The notes under the pieces: generated by a model | What the model was told of the DNA's origin: nothing | The model's database searches: none | Seen by the model: only the letters and a program-made list of their open reading frames with translations | Made by a program: the position numbers and the translations under genes | Source: Ephydatia muelleri | Taxonomy: Eukaryota; Porifera; Demospongiae; Spongillida; Spongillidae | DNA length: 64,000 nt | Direction of reading: 5' to 3' | Assembly (NCBI GenBank): GCA_013339895.1 | Contig: JABACO010000008.1 | Span: 8,485,528 to 8,549,527, forward strand | Shown here: piece by piece, positions 45,001 through 55,561 of the stretch | Layout: each line of letters begins with the position of its first letter | How positions within the stretch are numbered: position 1 is the first letter of the stretch

Positions 45001-46171
45001 AAAGCAAGCCGAGGAGGCATATGCTGTATTGCAGCAAATGACAACATATGTATCCCTGGTGATTGGGGAGAACGACCCAGTCACCGCTGATTTTTTTGTG
45101 CAATGTGAAGAAAAAAAGAAATATCTTGGAAAACTAGTAAGCCATATGCACTACACATAAAAAATGTGTAATACAGGCCATGATTTTGCTAGGAAGCAGA
45201 GGTAGCTAAATCTAAAGCTATTGTGGAAAAGGGGTTTTCTAAAAAAGAAGGCCCCTTTGTTAAGGCGTTGGATGATGCATTACAGTCAATTGGAGTGCAC
45301 CGTCAACAGTATTTTGGTGGTGCTTTTGTTGGAAATCATGTACATCAGGCTCTAAAGGTACCATAAGTGCAATACGTACAACCACATGAATGAGACATCT
45401 CCTACACTTTTTCAGGAATGCAACATTCAGAAGCTGTGCAGGTCTCTATGTGAAACAGCCAAGAATAAATTGCCTCATCGATCTACACAGGCAGAACATC
45501 GTACTGAGATCCTGGTTAAAGCATTCTCAATGTTTGCAAGATGCCATAACATCTACGACCACAATTTCATTGATGAGACACAAGCTCATGCCTTAGGTTG
45601 GTAATGGACCTTCAGGTGTTTATGTGACTATGACAACAGTATTTTTACAGAGGAGGCCGTGGGAGAGTTCATGACGTTCTTCCGTGAATCCTTCCCCCAG
45701 GCAACAGTCCCCATAATAATGCATCTATTGGAAGACCATGCTGTTCCATGGGCAAAATCTTTCCATGTTGGATTTGGCCTACTTGGCGAACAAGGGGCTG
45801 AGTCCATTCATGCTAAGTTCACACGACTTAGCCTATCATACACTGCAATTACTGATAAAGTACAGCATCTCCTATGTATAGTGAAGGAACACCTAATAAG
45901 TATTTCCCCACAAGTTGTAGCTGCTATCCCTCCTCCAAAAAAAAGAATAAAATCATAATACTTTCTGTACTTACATCTTCAACCAGCAAACCACTGCACG
46001 TTCGTCTTCAATCTTCCTGAGCTGTAGTACACATCAGAAAAGCTTCAGATTTTATCATTTTGCGCACACGCTCATGTGAGATCCTCTTGACAGCTGAAGC
46101 GAAAAGCGTAATGATATAAACACATAACATAACCAAATAGCCAACAAAATGGCTACTTTTAGACCGTTTAA
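42096..46171 (+). mobile_element. RAG1-like transposon, 4.1 kb, inserted in element X
   Basis: Its boundaries are inferred from the uninterrupted site in X copy 1 (CCTATCGAAACTTTGGC, 40488-40504). The left end begins CACGGTTGTATG, matching the CAC start shared by Transib ends and RAG recombination signals. The right end reads GACCGTT shortly before the junction, 5/7 to the complement of CACGGTT. A clean target duplication cannot be recovered. The only gene recognised is the RAG1-like transposase; no kelch-type RAG2 partner was seen. Confidence 0.75.
42513..45958 (+). CDS. RAG1/Transib superfamily transposase, 11 exons, one in-frame stop
   Basis: Exons: 42513-42836, 42897-43454, 43498-43781, 43830-44036, 44100-44345, 44404-44480, 44538-44740, 44822-45136, 45193-45357, 45416-45596, 45651-45958. 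They total 2868 nt, exactly 956 codons; vertebrate RAG1 has about 1040. Order: N-terminal zinc region (CRVCGK, MHPERFCECC, GCKVC across intron 1), RING-like finger (CVVCANVLSQPLELPCGKL), a second finger (CVVCHRDV, DHEC), then GGYSPMIFMKLTRARH. The DDE core has Asp at 44167 (LKLGGDKGGGSF), Asp at 44435 (CGDYEFITRMYGLSGASG) and Glu at 45800 (GEQGAESIHAKF). Zinc ligands C-LY-C (44549, 44558) and H-LLED-H (45722, 45737) match RAG1 ZnC2/ZnH2. TAG at 42762 interrupts exon 1; the RING His is replaced by Lys. Otherwise intact. Confidence 0.88.
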
Positions 46172-47012
46172 TACTTTGGCTAGTGAAGTTAAATGCCTTC
46201 GCATAATCGAAAAAAGAGATCTAAGCAACGAGCGGAATACCTTCAAAAGCAAGACGATATTTTATCACAAGGAAACAAGGCTAAAGCCCGAGCGCGCTAC
46301 AAGGCCGATCCCGAAACGAAGAAGGCCTCTGTACGCGACAGCTACAAGGCCGATCCCGAAAAGAAGAAGGCCTCTGTACGCGACAGCTACAAGGTCGATC
46401 CCGAAAAGAAGAAGGCCTCTGTACGCGACAGCTACAAGGCCGATCCCGAAGGCCTCTGTACGCGACAGCTACAACGCAGATATTGAATCTAAGCCATCTG
46501 CTAAAAGGCAGTGATATCAAGAGGGCCTCGAGGAGAACCGTGCTGCTAAAAGGCAGCGATATCAAGAGGACGTCGAGGAGAACCGCGCTGCTAAAAGGCA
46601 GAAATACGAGGACAATTCAGCTGCCATTAAGGCATCTGAAAGGAATCGGTATTGGAATGACCCCGCTGTCCGATTGGCTAAACGTGCTGCCGAGAGGAAG
46701 CGGTATCGCAGGGGTCACCGAACTACCACTACCACCCAAAGGTATATCATGGCATGTTGTATTGCACTAGCATTAAAAAGCTATAGGAAGATGTGCATGC
46801 AACATGTGTACAGCACGCATGTAAGGGATCTGATTCACTTCACATGTAAAGCATGCATGGTGACCCAACTGTTGTGTACTGTACTTTGTGACCTGTGAAT
46901 ATTGGGGTGTCATCCTTAATCTGATGTACAAAAAGGCTTCCTTATCTGATGTACAACGGCAGCCCGCCTGCAACTTTGTATGAATTTAATTGCATTTGCT
47001 AGGGTTGAGCAG
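46172..47012 (+). mobile_element. element X, copy 2, right part
   Basis: It matches 40495-41640, with GCTAGTGAAGTTAAATGCC at its start and AATTGCATTTGCTAGGGTTG at its end. Together with 41700-42095 it gives a 1.24 kb X unit split by the RAG1-like insertion. Confidence 0.85.
46193..46741 (+). pseudogene. Lys/Arg-rich repeat protein of element X, copy 2
   Basis: MPSHNRKKRSKQRAEYLQKQ and about four 48 bp units are followed by SYNADIESKPSAKRQ, then a stop (TGA replacing CGA). Two 45 bp units and the same terminal segment (KASERNRYWNDPAVRLAKRA) follow, up to the GTATATC donor position. An 8 bp deletion in the last 48 bp unit shifts the frame. It has lost its 5' flank to the RAG1-like insertion. 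Confidence 0.6.
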
Positions 47013-47335
47013 TAGATCTCAATGGTAGGTGTGTAGTGGCAGAGGAGATAGGGGACAGAGATAAGGATACCATGCACCCCTTGAAATAGAAATGTACAAA
47101 TGAGTGAATGAGTGTCGCAAGCTCACTAGTGAAGAAGTGTTGAGGACAAAGTCACTGTTCCAAATGTCCATTCATCATTGGAGGGGAGGTCATTCCCATG
47201 TAAACATTGTTAACACCTTTTAATTTGGAGCATGAACAACTTCCTCCAATTTTCAGCACAATGGCACCTTTGGGGGGTCATGAGTTATGCAGACCAATCC
47301 AGTGAATAGAAATAAAATTGGACCAATAGAATTTT

Positions 47336-47337
<2 letters not shown>

Positions 47338-47401
<64 letters not shown>
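47338..47401. repeat. (CA)n microsatellite, about 31 units
   Basis: An uninterrupted AC tract. Around it, AAATTGGACCAATAGAATT occurs on both sides (47316 and 47460), a short direct repeat. Confidence 0.98.
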
Positions 47402-47402
<1 letters not shown>

Positions 47403-47511
47403 CCACTCCCCCTTTTCTGTGAGGTCATGAATATGTACACCAATTGGTGATGTACCAATGAAATTGGACCAATAGAATTATAGCACAGCCGCACATGTGT
47501 AAAGGCTTTTC

Positions 47512-47520
47512 ATGTATAAA
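47512..47520 (+). promoter_or_regulatory. TATA-like box with upstream CCAAT
   Basis: TGTATAAAAG with CCAAT about 40 bp upstream sits ahead of the CAG-rich region. It may be a promoter, but no reliable transcript follows. Confidence 0.3.
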
Positions 47521-47635
47521 AGCGACTCACCTGCCAAATAGTGCACTTTGCTTGCTGAGAACGAAAAAGGTAAAAACTAAATCCTTGGACTTTGTTTCTA
47601 TACTCTCTGTCAGATGCAGTGCTGCCCCCCTACCG

Positions 47636-47971
47636 TTCGCCGCCAGCAGTAGCAGCGCTGCCCCCACCGCCACCAGCAGCAGAGCTGCCCTCACCACCAC
47701 CAGCAGCAGAGCTGCCCTCACCGCCACCAGCAGCAGCAGCAGCAATAGCAGAGCTGCCCCCACCGCCACCAGCAGCAGAGCTGCCCCCACCTCCACCAGC
47801 AGCAGGCAGCAGCAGCGCTGTCCTCACCGCCACCAGCAGCAGAGCTGCCCTCACCGCCACCAGCAGCAGCAGCAGCAGCGCTGCCCCCACCGCCACCAGC
47901 AGCAGAGCTGCCCCCACCGCCACCAGCAGCAGAGCTGCCCTCACCGCCACCAGCAGCAGCGCTGCCCCCAC

Positions 47972-48030
<59 letters not shown>
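47636..48030 (+). repeat. CAG/CCACCG minisatellite ending in a CAG run
   Basis: Units of about 27 bp (AGCTGCCCCCACCGCCACC + AGCAGCAG) are repeated about 13 times. A nearly pure CAG tract follows (47970-48027). A 228-codon plus-strand frame spans it (Gln/Ala/Ser-rich) from 47495 to 48181, but there is no conserved domain and every frame is open, so a gene is doubtful. Confidence 0.9.
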
Positions 48031-48033
<3 letters not shown>

Positions 48034-48336
48034 GCAGGAGCACCACTATACAGTATTGGCACCAGTGCCCCCACCACCACTTCGCCTGCTGCCACCCTGG
48101 CCGCTGCCACCACCACCCGCATGGCTCCCATGGCCTGAACCAGGCTGCCGAGGTCAGAGACGAGGCTGGGGGAGAGGATGAGGACAAGCCAGGGGAACCG
48201 TACAGTACATTAAAAACTCATATACTTATAATTTCAATTATTAAATTTTTTAACCTCCCTCCCTTCGAAAATTAAAATGAATTTGTGACAACATTTAAAG
48301 ACGCGCTACTACGACAGAGGAAAAAACTAATGAAAC

Positions 48337-51300
48337 AAGTAAATAAATAAAAACATTCTCTAACGAGAAAGTTGTTGGTATATATAGGATTGACCAATGG
48401 TGGTGTAAAAAGCATGGAAACAGGAGTGACAGAAATTTGACTGGAAAATTGAAATAGGCCTATATTTAGCCCATTACTCAGGCATGTAGGTCCGTGGGTC
48501 CGTGTACCTTTAGAGCACTCCACGTCCCAATCAGTCAAAATCATTGGAATATGATTTTATATCGCGAAATTGATGCAAACCTCTAATTACTGGACCGCAA
48601 GTGTAGTCGTTTGGAATATACGTCACCGCGCATATAAATATCTAAGCTTCTAAACTTCAAATGGCCGAATGCTCAAACTTGTTTGGAATTTTACTACCTT
48701 GTACGATTCGGACTAAATTCATTCCCAGTTGCCTTATTTATAAATTTACTCGGTTTTCGCTTCAAAAATCTGAACTTTTAAACTCCCGATACTCAACGGT
48801 TCAAATATTTAGAAATTTAGGTTTTTAGTTGTAACTCGCTTATACATCCATCGTCCAAGCCTCGGTTATCACTTTGAAAATTTTCATGACTTTTGGTGCA
48901 AAACTCAAACTTGGTCGAGTTCTATCCCGAAGATGTCAAATCTGTTTATGTATTTGGTTTATCTATATCCTCGTCTGTCCGGTTCCAGGAACCCACGCCG
49001 CTGAAGTTAATTGGGCTGAAGCTTTGTGAGAATAAAAAAGAAGTACGCAAGCCTGAGCTATAAACGGTTACGTGCCAGGTATACGCGGACTTCAAAGTTA
49101 GTGCCAGTGGCATCGTAGCATTTTTTGGTAAAGGCACACACTGATGGCTGCTATGCACATATGCATCCCTGTCACAGTTGTCTAAATAATCTAAGCAAAC
49201 ATGCGGACAGGGAATGTCTGTGTGTACATGTACACGTACAGGTTTGCATTTGCAAATGCAGCCAGTATTATGGTATGTAATGGTATAGGCCCTTTTCCTG
49301 TGTCATGTGACCGCTCCGTAATCTAACATACGTCAGTGTCACACAATATAAATTAATACACATCCGCCATGTTGATTCACAGCATCCGAGTGACGAAAAG
49401 GGCCTATTATGTGTGTGCGTGCGTATGTGTGTGTATGTGTTTGTGTGTGTGTGTCTGTGTGTGTGACTGTGTGGTTCATGTATTGTATTTGATTTGGACT
49501 GTGGCCACACCCTCTTACATATTATGCTATCAGCTTGCTTTTAAAAAAATTCTTCCTTTTCAGTACCATTAGTGCCTCCCTCTCTGGCCCCTCCTCCTCA
49601 TAAATGAGGACATCAATAGAAGTTAGCTGCAGTATTCCATGATGACCACACCCACCGAGCCCTCAATAATACTGTGGTTTGAGGAAATCTAATCTGGCCA
49701 TGGTATAGCACTCGACATACGTGCCAATGCTCTGTAAGGCAATTTCATTGGCTTACAGACTAAAATTCAAGCAAATGGATGCTTAATGCAGCTCATCCAG
49801 GATGGATGGGTTGTTGGTATAAACTGTACCAACTGTTTACTGTAACTTGATCAATAAATAAATGTAGCTCTATGACTATGATTTGACAATGCAGTCTTTT
49901 TATGTTAGCCAAATTCATATCCGCTATTTTTTTTGCTTCAAACTAGTGAAAGGATGGATATTTGCCCTGGATAACTGCTCGTTACCTGTTAAAGCTTTAG
50001 TTTCTTTTTTGTGCTTTAAATTTGTAGTCTTGTGCATTGATGAAGGTTTTAACTTTTAAGAGTGATCCTTGCCGATGTTTTGCTGCAAGATCCTCATTTG
50101 GTACACAGGATACAGCTTGAAGTTGTGTTGTGTGGTTACTATAATGCAGCTTGAAACTGACACCAATATTTTAGTACGGTCAAAACCCCATGCATATGCC
50201 AATATACATTTTGGGTCACGTTTATGGTTTGAAATTAATTTTGTTTTCAGGCATGGGTGGATCAAAATTTAGGCTAGGAAGAATTCCACAGCACACAGAC
50301 CAGCTAAAGTGAAAGCCTATGACTGTTACAGTGTGCTTGAAAAGCTTTCTGCTGCACTTGTGGTGTTCAGGGTAGATAGTGCACATGAGATGACAGTGTG
50401 TACCATTGCGTCCATCTGTACATTCATAAAAATATATGTCACTGTTACTTGTAATCTTGGACACAAGCAGCTACTTCCACTTCAAATCCAAGATCAAGGT
50501 TCTGAGGGAGACCACTGGCCCCTCCCACTGGGATGTTCATGTTTGCTTACTTTGTAAGAGAGTCAACTCCAAATCCAATGGTCCTTCACCAAAATCCATA
50601 AATTCAGAGGTATATTAACACTACCTCGGATGTTCAGTGCATAGGTATAGCGAAAGTGCATGATCAGCTTCCAATCCCCTACTATAATCTCTGGCATGGC
50701 TGTGTAGGAAATTAGGTTTGGTATTTAGGTATTTATGGTCGTGGGAACGAGAGGTGATGAGATTATAGACAAACTAGGTTGGTAGTCTAAGCCCAAAAGC
50801 ATGTCAAAGACAAGTGGTAATGGCTTCAACTGGAACAATCCCTGGAGGGTAGATAGAGTATACATCAAATGGAATGGATTTTCACATGCAACAATTGCAG
50901 GGGGTGTGGCAGCTAGTTGACTACTGTTAAAGGTCTAATGTAGGTACTATACAAGCAAGGTTGTTTATACCAACAACCCACCCATCCTGGATGAGCTGCA
51001 TTAAGCATCCATTTGCTTGAATTTTAGTCTGTAAGCCAATGAAATTGCCTTACAGAGCATTGGCACGTATGTCGAGTGCTATACCATGGCCAGATTAGAT
51101 TTCCTCAAACCACAGTATATTGATGGCTCGGTGGGTGTGGTCATCATGGAGTACTGCAGCTAACTTCTATTGATATCCTCATTTATGAGGAGGAGGGGCC
51201 AGAGAGGGAGGCATGCACTAATGGTACTGAAAAGGAAGAATTTTTTTAAAAAAGCAAGCTGATAGCATAATATGTAAGAGGGTGTGGCCACAGTCCAAAG

Positions 51301-52363
51301 GTAAGCCAATCAAAAACACCCACAAATTAATACATGAACCCCTTGCACACACATAGTCCACACACACAGTCACACACACACACACACACATACACGCACA
51401 CACATACGCACGCACACACACAATACCATTACATACCATAATGCTGGCTGCATTTGCAAATGCAAACCTGTACGTGTACATGTACACACAGACATTCCCT
51501 GTCCGCATGTTTGCTTAGATTATTTAGACAACTGTGACAGGGATGCATATGTGCATAGCAGCCATCAGTGTGTGCCTTTACCAAAAAATACTACGATGCC
51601 ACTGGCACTAACTTTGAAGTCCGCGTATACCCGGCACGTAACCGTTTATAGCTCAGGCTTGCGTACTTCTTTTTTATTCTCACAAAGCTTCAGCCCAATT
51701 AACTTCAGCGGCGTGGGTTCCTGGAACCGGACAGACGAGGATATAGATAAACCAAATACATAAACAGATTTGACATCTTCGGGATAGAACTCGACCAAGT
51801 TTGAGTTTTGCACCAAAAGTCATGAAAATTTTCAAAGTGATAACCGAGGCTTGGACGATGGATGTATAAGCGAGTTACAACTAAAAACCTAAATTTCTAA
51901 ATATTTGAACCGTTGAGTATCGGGAGTTTAAAAGTTCAGATTTTTGAAGCGAAAACCGAGTAAATTTATAAATAAGGCAACTGGGAATGAATTTAGTCCG
52001 AATCGTACAAGGTAGTAAAATTCCAAACAAGTTTGAGCATTCGGCCATTTGAAGTTTAGAAGCTTAGATATTTATATGCGCGGTGACGTATATTCCAAAC
52101 GACTACACTTGCGGTCCAGTAATTAGAGGTTTGCATCAATTTCGCGATATAAAATCATATTCCAATGATTTTGACTGATTGGGACGTGGAGTGCTCTAAA
52201 GGTACACGGACCCACGGACCTACATGCCTGAGTAATGGGCTAAATATAGGCCTATTTCAATTTTCCAGTCAAATTTCTGTCACTCCTGTTTCCATGCTTT
52301 TTACACCACCATTGGTCAATCCTATATACCAACAACTTTCTCGTTAGAGAATGTTTTTATTTA
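48337..52363. mobile_element. foldback element, about 1.45 kb inverted arms
   Basis: 48337-49825 is the reverse complement of about 50963-52363. The outer ends are CAAGTAAATAAA / TTTATTTACTTG followed by ACATTCTCTAACGAGAAAG. The inner ends are at CAGGATGGATGGGTTGTTGG. Both arms carry a CA/TG tract and the same 70-codon frame (MHSSHQCVPLPKN), which I do not regard as a gene. The single-copy centre (49826-50962) shows no recognisable transposase. The right end directly abuts block E copy 3. Confidence 0.88.
49287..49405. mobile_element. 119 bp MITE inside the left foldback arm
   Basis: AGGCCCTTTTC and GAAAAGGGCCT bound it, with AT on both sides (49285-49286, 49406-49407). The right foldback arm lacks it at the corresponding place (near 51430). 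Two-base AT duplications with such ends suit the ISL2EU branch of Harbinger-like elements. Confidence 0.65.
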
Positions 52364-53211
52364 CTTGTATATATATAATACCTACAAAAGAGTTCGTTCA
52401 ACGCCATTTGCTTCATCGTCTTTCTTGGCTGAGACATGTCGCTCGTGATCGAGTACAACACGTGACAATGTGCTAATTTGCGGGGACCCAGTCAGTCTCG
52501 CCAATAATATATTCATAATGGCTAGTTTGGGGGGGGGGGGGGGGGGGGTTAAAGAAAGTACTATTCACAGTGACTGACCATAGGATTTCCTCTAACAAAT
52601 CATCAGAAAATGATTCGACGCATTTTTTTTCCAATGATCGTTTTTAAACGCTCGATCGAAAGCCACGCCCCCATGGAGTCAATCCTACATAGCGTGGGTG
52701 TCCTGATGCACAATGATGGTTGGTGGAGAATCAATCTATATGGAAACAGTTCTTTGCACAATAGGAGGAGAGGAAGGGAGCCAATTTCCATTCCGCCAAC
52801 GGTTAAAATTATTCATCGCTTTCATATGCATTTCGGTGATGTAATACATCGCCTCGCAGCTGTGATGTATTAAGGAACTGGGGCCGAAACTAGTCCCAGA
52901 TCACTTTTTATAATGACTTTACGACCGTTTTCCTAGTATTTGCTCGCAAACGTTTTACAGGGTGTCAGGTCTACTCGAGATACACCATAAGTCAACATCA
53001 AAGGCAAAGCACCGATTAATTGCATTTCGTGTTATGCCTTAAAATAGCTGATTGGATAGTTCCATGATGAAAGGCGCCACCAGTAGTAGGCCCCATGTGA
53101 TGCTTTCAGCACGTGCACCTCCGCTCGTTGACACGTCTAGCTCGGCTGTCCCTTTAATGGCTATGTATCAGAATATTATAAATCGATGACATATCGGGCA
53201 AGCTTACTCAC

Positions 53212-53595
53212 CTCTGTTATTGCACACGCAAAGCCCGGACTCAGAGCACGTTATCAGAGGTATCTCCGGCGTAGTCTCGTTAGTGCCTCTCTTAAACTCG
53301 CACGAAAGCCAGCACCAGCATCCAAACCAAGAACACGATCATGATAATCCACAACCCCACCTCTCTTTTGACCATGCTGTGGGATAATATTGTGTTCAGC
53401 AATCCTTGATTTGGCGATATCATCGCAGCCGGTCGATGCAGATATGCACTTGAAATATTCGGCAGTCACTCCGCTGTTGCAGTCAACGTCAAATTCTCCG
53501 GAGCCGTTGACTGCCAGAATAGAGGAACAGGTATCGTTGCACCCAGCTGTCCCGTGTAACAGCACTGCTACGCACAGCGGTATAAAGTAGTACAT
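53212..53595 (-). pseudogene. small secreted Cys protein, first exon, E copy 3
   Basis: The signal peptide and the CNDTC / VDCNSG / EYFKC / STGCDD region are kept, minus four residues after the cleavage site. An 11 bp deletion after AEHN shifts the frame. A neighbouring frame here reads LWIIMIVFLVWMLVLAFV, a perfect membrane helix, so the ancestral protein may have been a type I membrane protein whose helix has been shifted out of frame in all copies. The donor GTGAGTAAGC and TATA box (53649-53655) are preserved. Confidence 0.45.
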
Positions 53596-53761
53596 CGTAC
53601 TGATCCAGCAGCTTGAGGTTACTTCTGATCGCTATTCAATCCCTTGCATTTTATAGTTGAACGAAGCGGATAGTTTTCGAGGATCCAATTCTTTGTAATG
53701 GCGCCGAGGGCTAATTAGTCTGGTTGTGGCGCGCGATTGCGTGTGTGCAGCAGGTTCGGCG

Positions 53762-54354
53762 TAGTCTCGTACCCAGACCCTTATTCTAATTTATTCTAAT
53801 TTATCAGGCAGATCAGGAGTATAATATATGACTTCACCGCTGCCATAGGCTTATCACTTGACAAGATCTTTGAGTCATATATTATACTCCTGATCTCCAC
53901 CTCTCCCATACTGTATGAACACCTGTCCTATACATTATTAGGCTTATCTGGTGATGAAGACACAATGACTGTGTCCAATAAGACCCAAACTAGTAATGAC
54001 GTTCTCTCTCGTTGTGGTTGTGGCAGTTGCTGTCGGTTTTAGCTGTCCCTGACTCACATGCTAAATTTACTAATGCAGCTACGCAAGATGCTGACGTCAA
54101 TGAAGCCGGTTGTTTTCTGTCCTCGCGTTTCAAGACGGGGGCCGCGCAACGATACATACGACGATAATACGTGTCTACATTAATACTTGTTAATCAATTA
54201 CACTCCATGAATGACGTCACGGGTGCTCTTTGTGCGCCTAAAATCAGTACCTCTCAGAACGACTTTGGTTAGGCATTTTACCAGACCCTCTTTCCGCGTA
54301 GCGGTGATGTAATCCATCCGCAGCTGCGGGAATAAGGGTCTGGGTACGAGACTA
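53762..54354. mobile_element. 593 bp MITE with 9-bp target duplication
   Basis: TAGTCTCGTACCCAGACC and its complement form the ends. GGTTCGGCG is duplicated (53753-53761 and 54355-54363), while E copies 1 and 2 have the single site. A 9-bp duplication points to a Mutator-like transposase as the mobiliser. An inner 21 bp inverted repeat (ATCAGGAGTATAATATATGAC, 53808-53915) sits near the left end. Confidence 0.9.
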
Positions 54355-54866
54355 GGTTCGGCGCGGAAATCGATTGATACATGATCGCGTGCTGCGCAAG
54401 CGACGGACACAGGCGTTTGCGGTTGGACGGCGCCTATGAAATTTGGCAACAGATTTAGGCGTGCGACATGAAACGTTTAGTCCTCTTAGCAACGACGCCT
54501 GGATAATAAGCACTTGACCTGTGGAATGCAAGACAGTACAAGAAACAGCATGTGACAATGGACACATTTTTTACACCAAAGGTTGTCACAGTCACGTGTG
54601 CATATAAGCAGAACAACAAAGGTCAAAAGGCAAATATGAAGGCGAGGCAGACTGGATATCAGTTTTTAGTGCAGGCAGCTAGTACCTTTTTTGCAGCATA
54701 GAGCCTGGAAAAGTACCAAACTGATTCAGTTATCATGATTTTCAATTAACGAGCATCATCAAGAAGCCCTCGTATATACTATGATTGCATCAATCTTAAA
54801 GAGAAAAGGAGCACAGAGGTTCTAGTGTGACGTTTTCTTTTTCATCAGAAGGACACACATACATGC

Positions 54867-55244
54867 ACAATGCTTAACCTGCATCCCAGCAGTAACCTTG
54901 GTAACCAAAAAGATCATAAATGTAGACTAGAGCTACCCCTTTTAGCTCCTGTGAGAGCTGGGAGTAATCCCCCTCCCCCCCCCCCCCCCCCCCCCCCCTT
55001 CCACCCATAATTAAACATCATTAAATAGATTTTCCCAATTGCTATGAAGGTTATGCCACAGATCACCACATTAACCGTTTAACGCCAAGAGGCGCATATG
55101 TGCATCCAAGAAGTGTTTACCGTTACCAAAGACTTCTTCCAGACCCTTTGATACATTACACCGATTAGAAGTTATTCAAGTTCACGGCTTCAGCGTACAT
55201 TGTTGAAACCCCCCTTCTTGCTACCTAACACTAACCTTTCACTA
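54867..55244. repeat. palindromic element D, copy 3, left arm
   Basis: Equivalent to 27820-28185, with a C24 run (54975-54998). It breaks off at CCTTTCACTA, where the R2-like retrotransposon starts. Confidence 0.85.
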
Positions 55245-55299
55245 TCAGTCTAAATGCATCCAATCGTCTCTGCAAAGTAATAGCAACTCACTTCCCCTC

Positions 55300-55518
55300 G
55301 TGAGAGGTGTCCCTTCCACTCATATGCAGGCCTCTCTTCCAACCCTTCAGGATATCTGTAGTCTGAGATGCCCGACTATACGCTTTATCCCATCAAGGGC
55401 GAAGCCTTCCTTTGCACGAGTTTTGTCAGCTGTCCTTAGGGATGTTGTTGCTGAAAATTCAATTGAAGCTTGGACCAAGTTGTTTATGTTACCCAAATGT
55501 CTCTTACCATCCTCAAAG

Positions 55519-55561
<43 letters not shown>

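Larger units (their letters stand above)
52366..54866. repeat. block E, copy 3
   Basis: It begins at the AGAGTTCGTTCAACGCC segment, so it is truncated on its left by the foldback element. It contains a G20 run (52529-52548) and the secreted-protein exon, and is interrupted by a 593 bp MULE-like MITE. It continues into palindrome D copy 3. Confidence 0.88.

Noticed and set aside
42096..46171. A RAG2-like partner next to the RAG1-like gene
   Set aside because: No kelch repeats (GG...Y...W pattern) or PHD finger on either strand of the insert or its flanks; the remaining non-coding space is only about 600 bp.
48946..49158. Frame MHSSHQCVPLPKN present in both foldback arms
   Set aside because: Identity follows from the inverted duplication; there is no start context, domain or splice signal.
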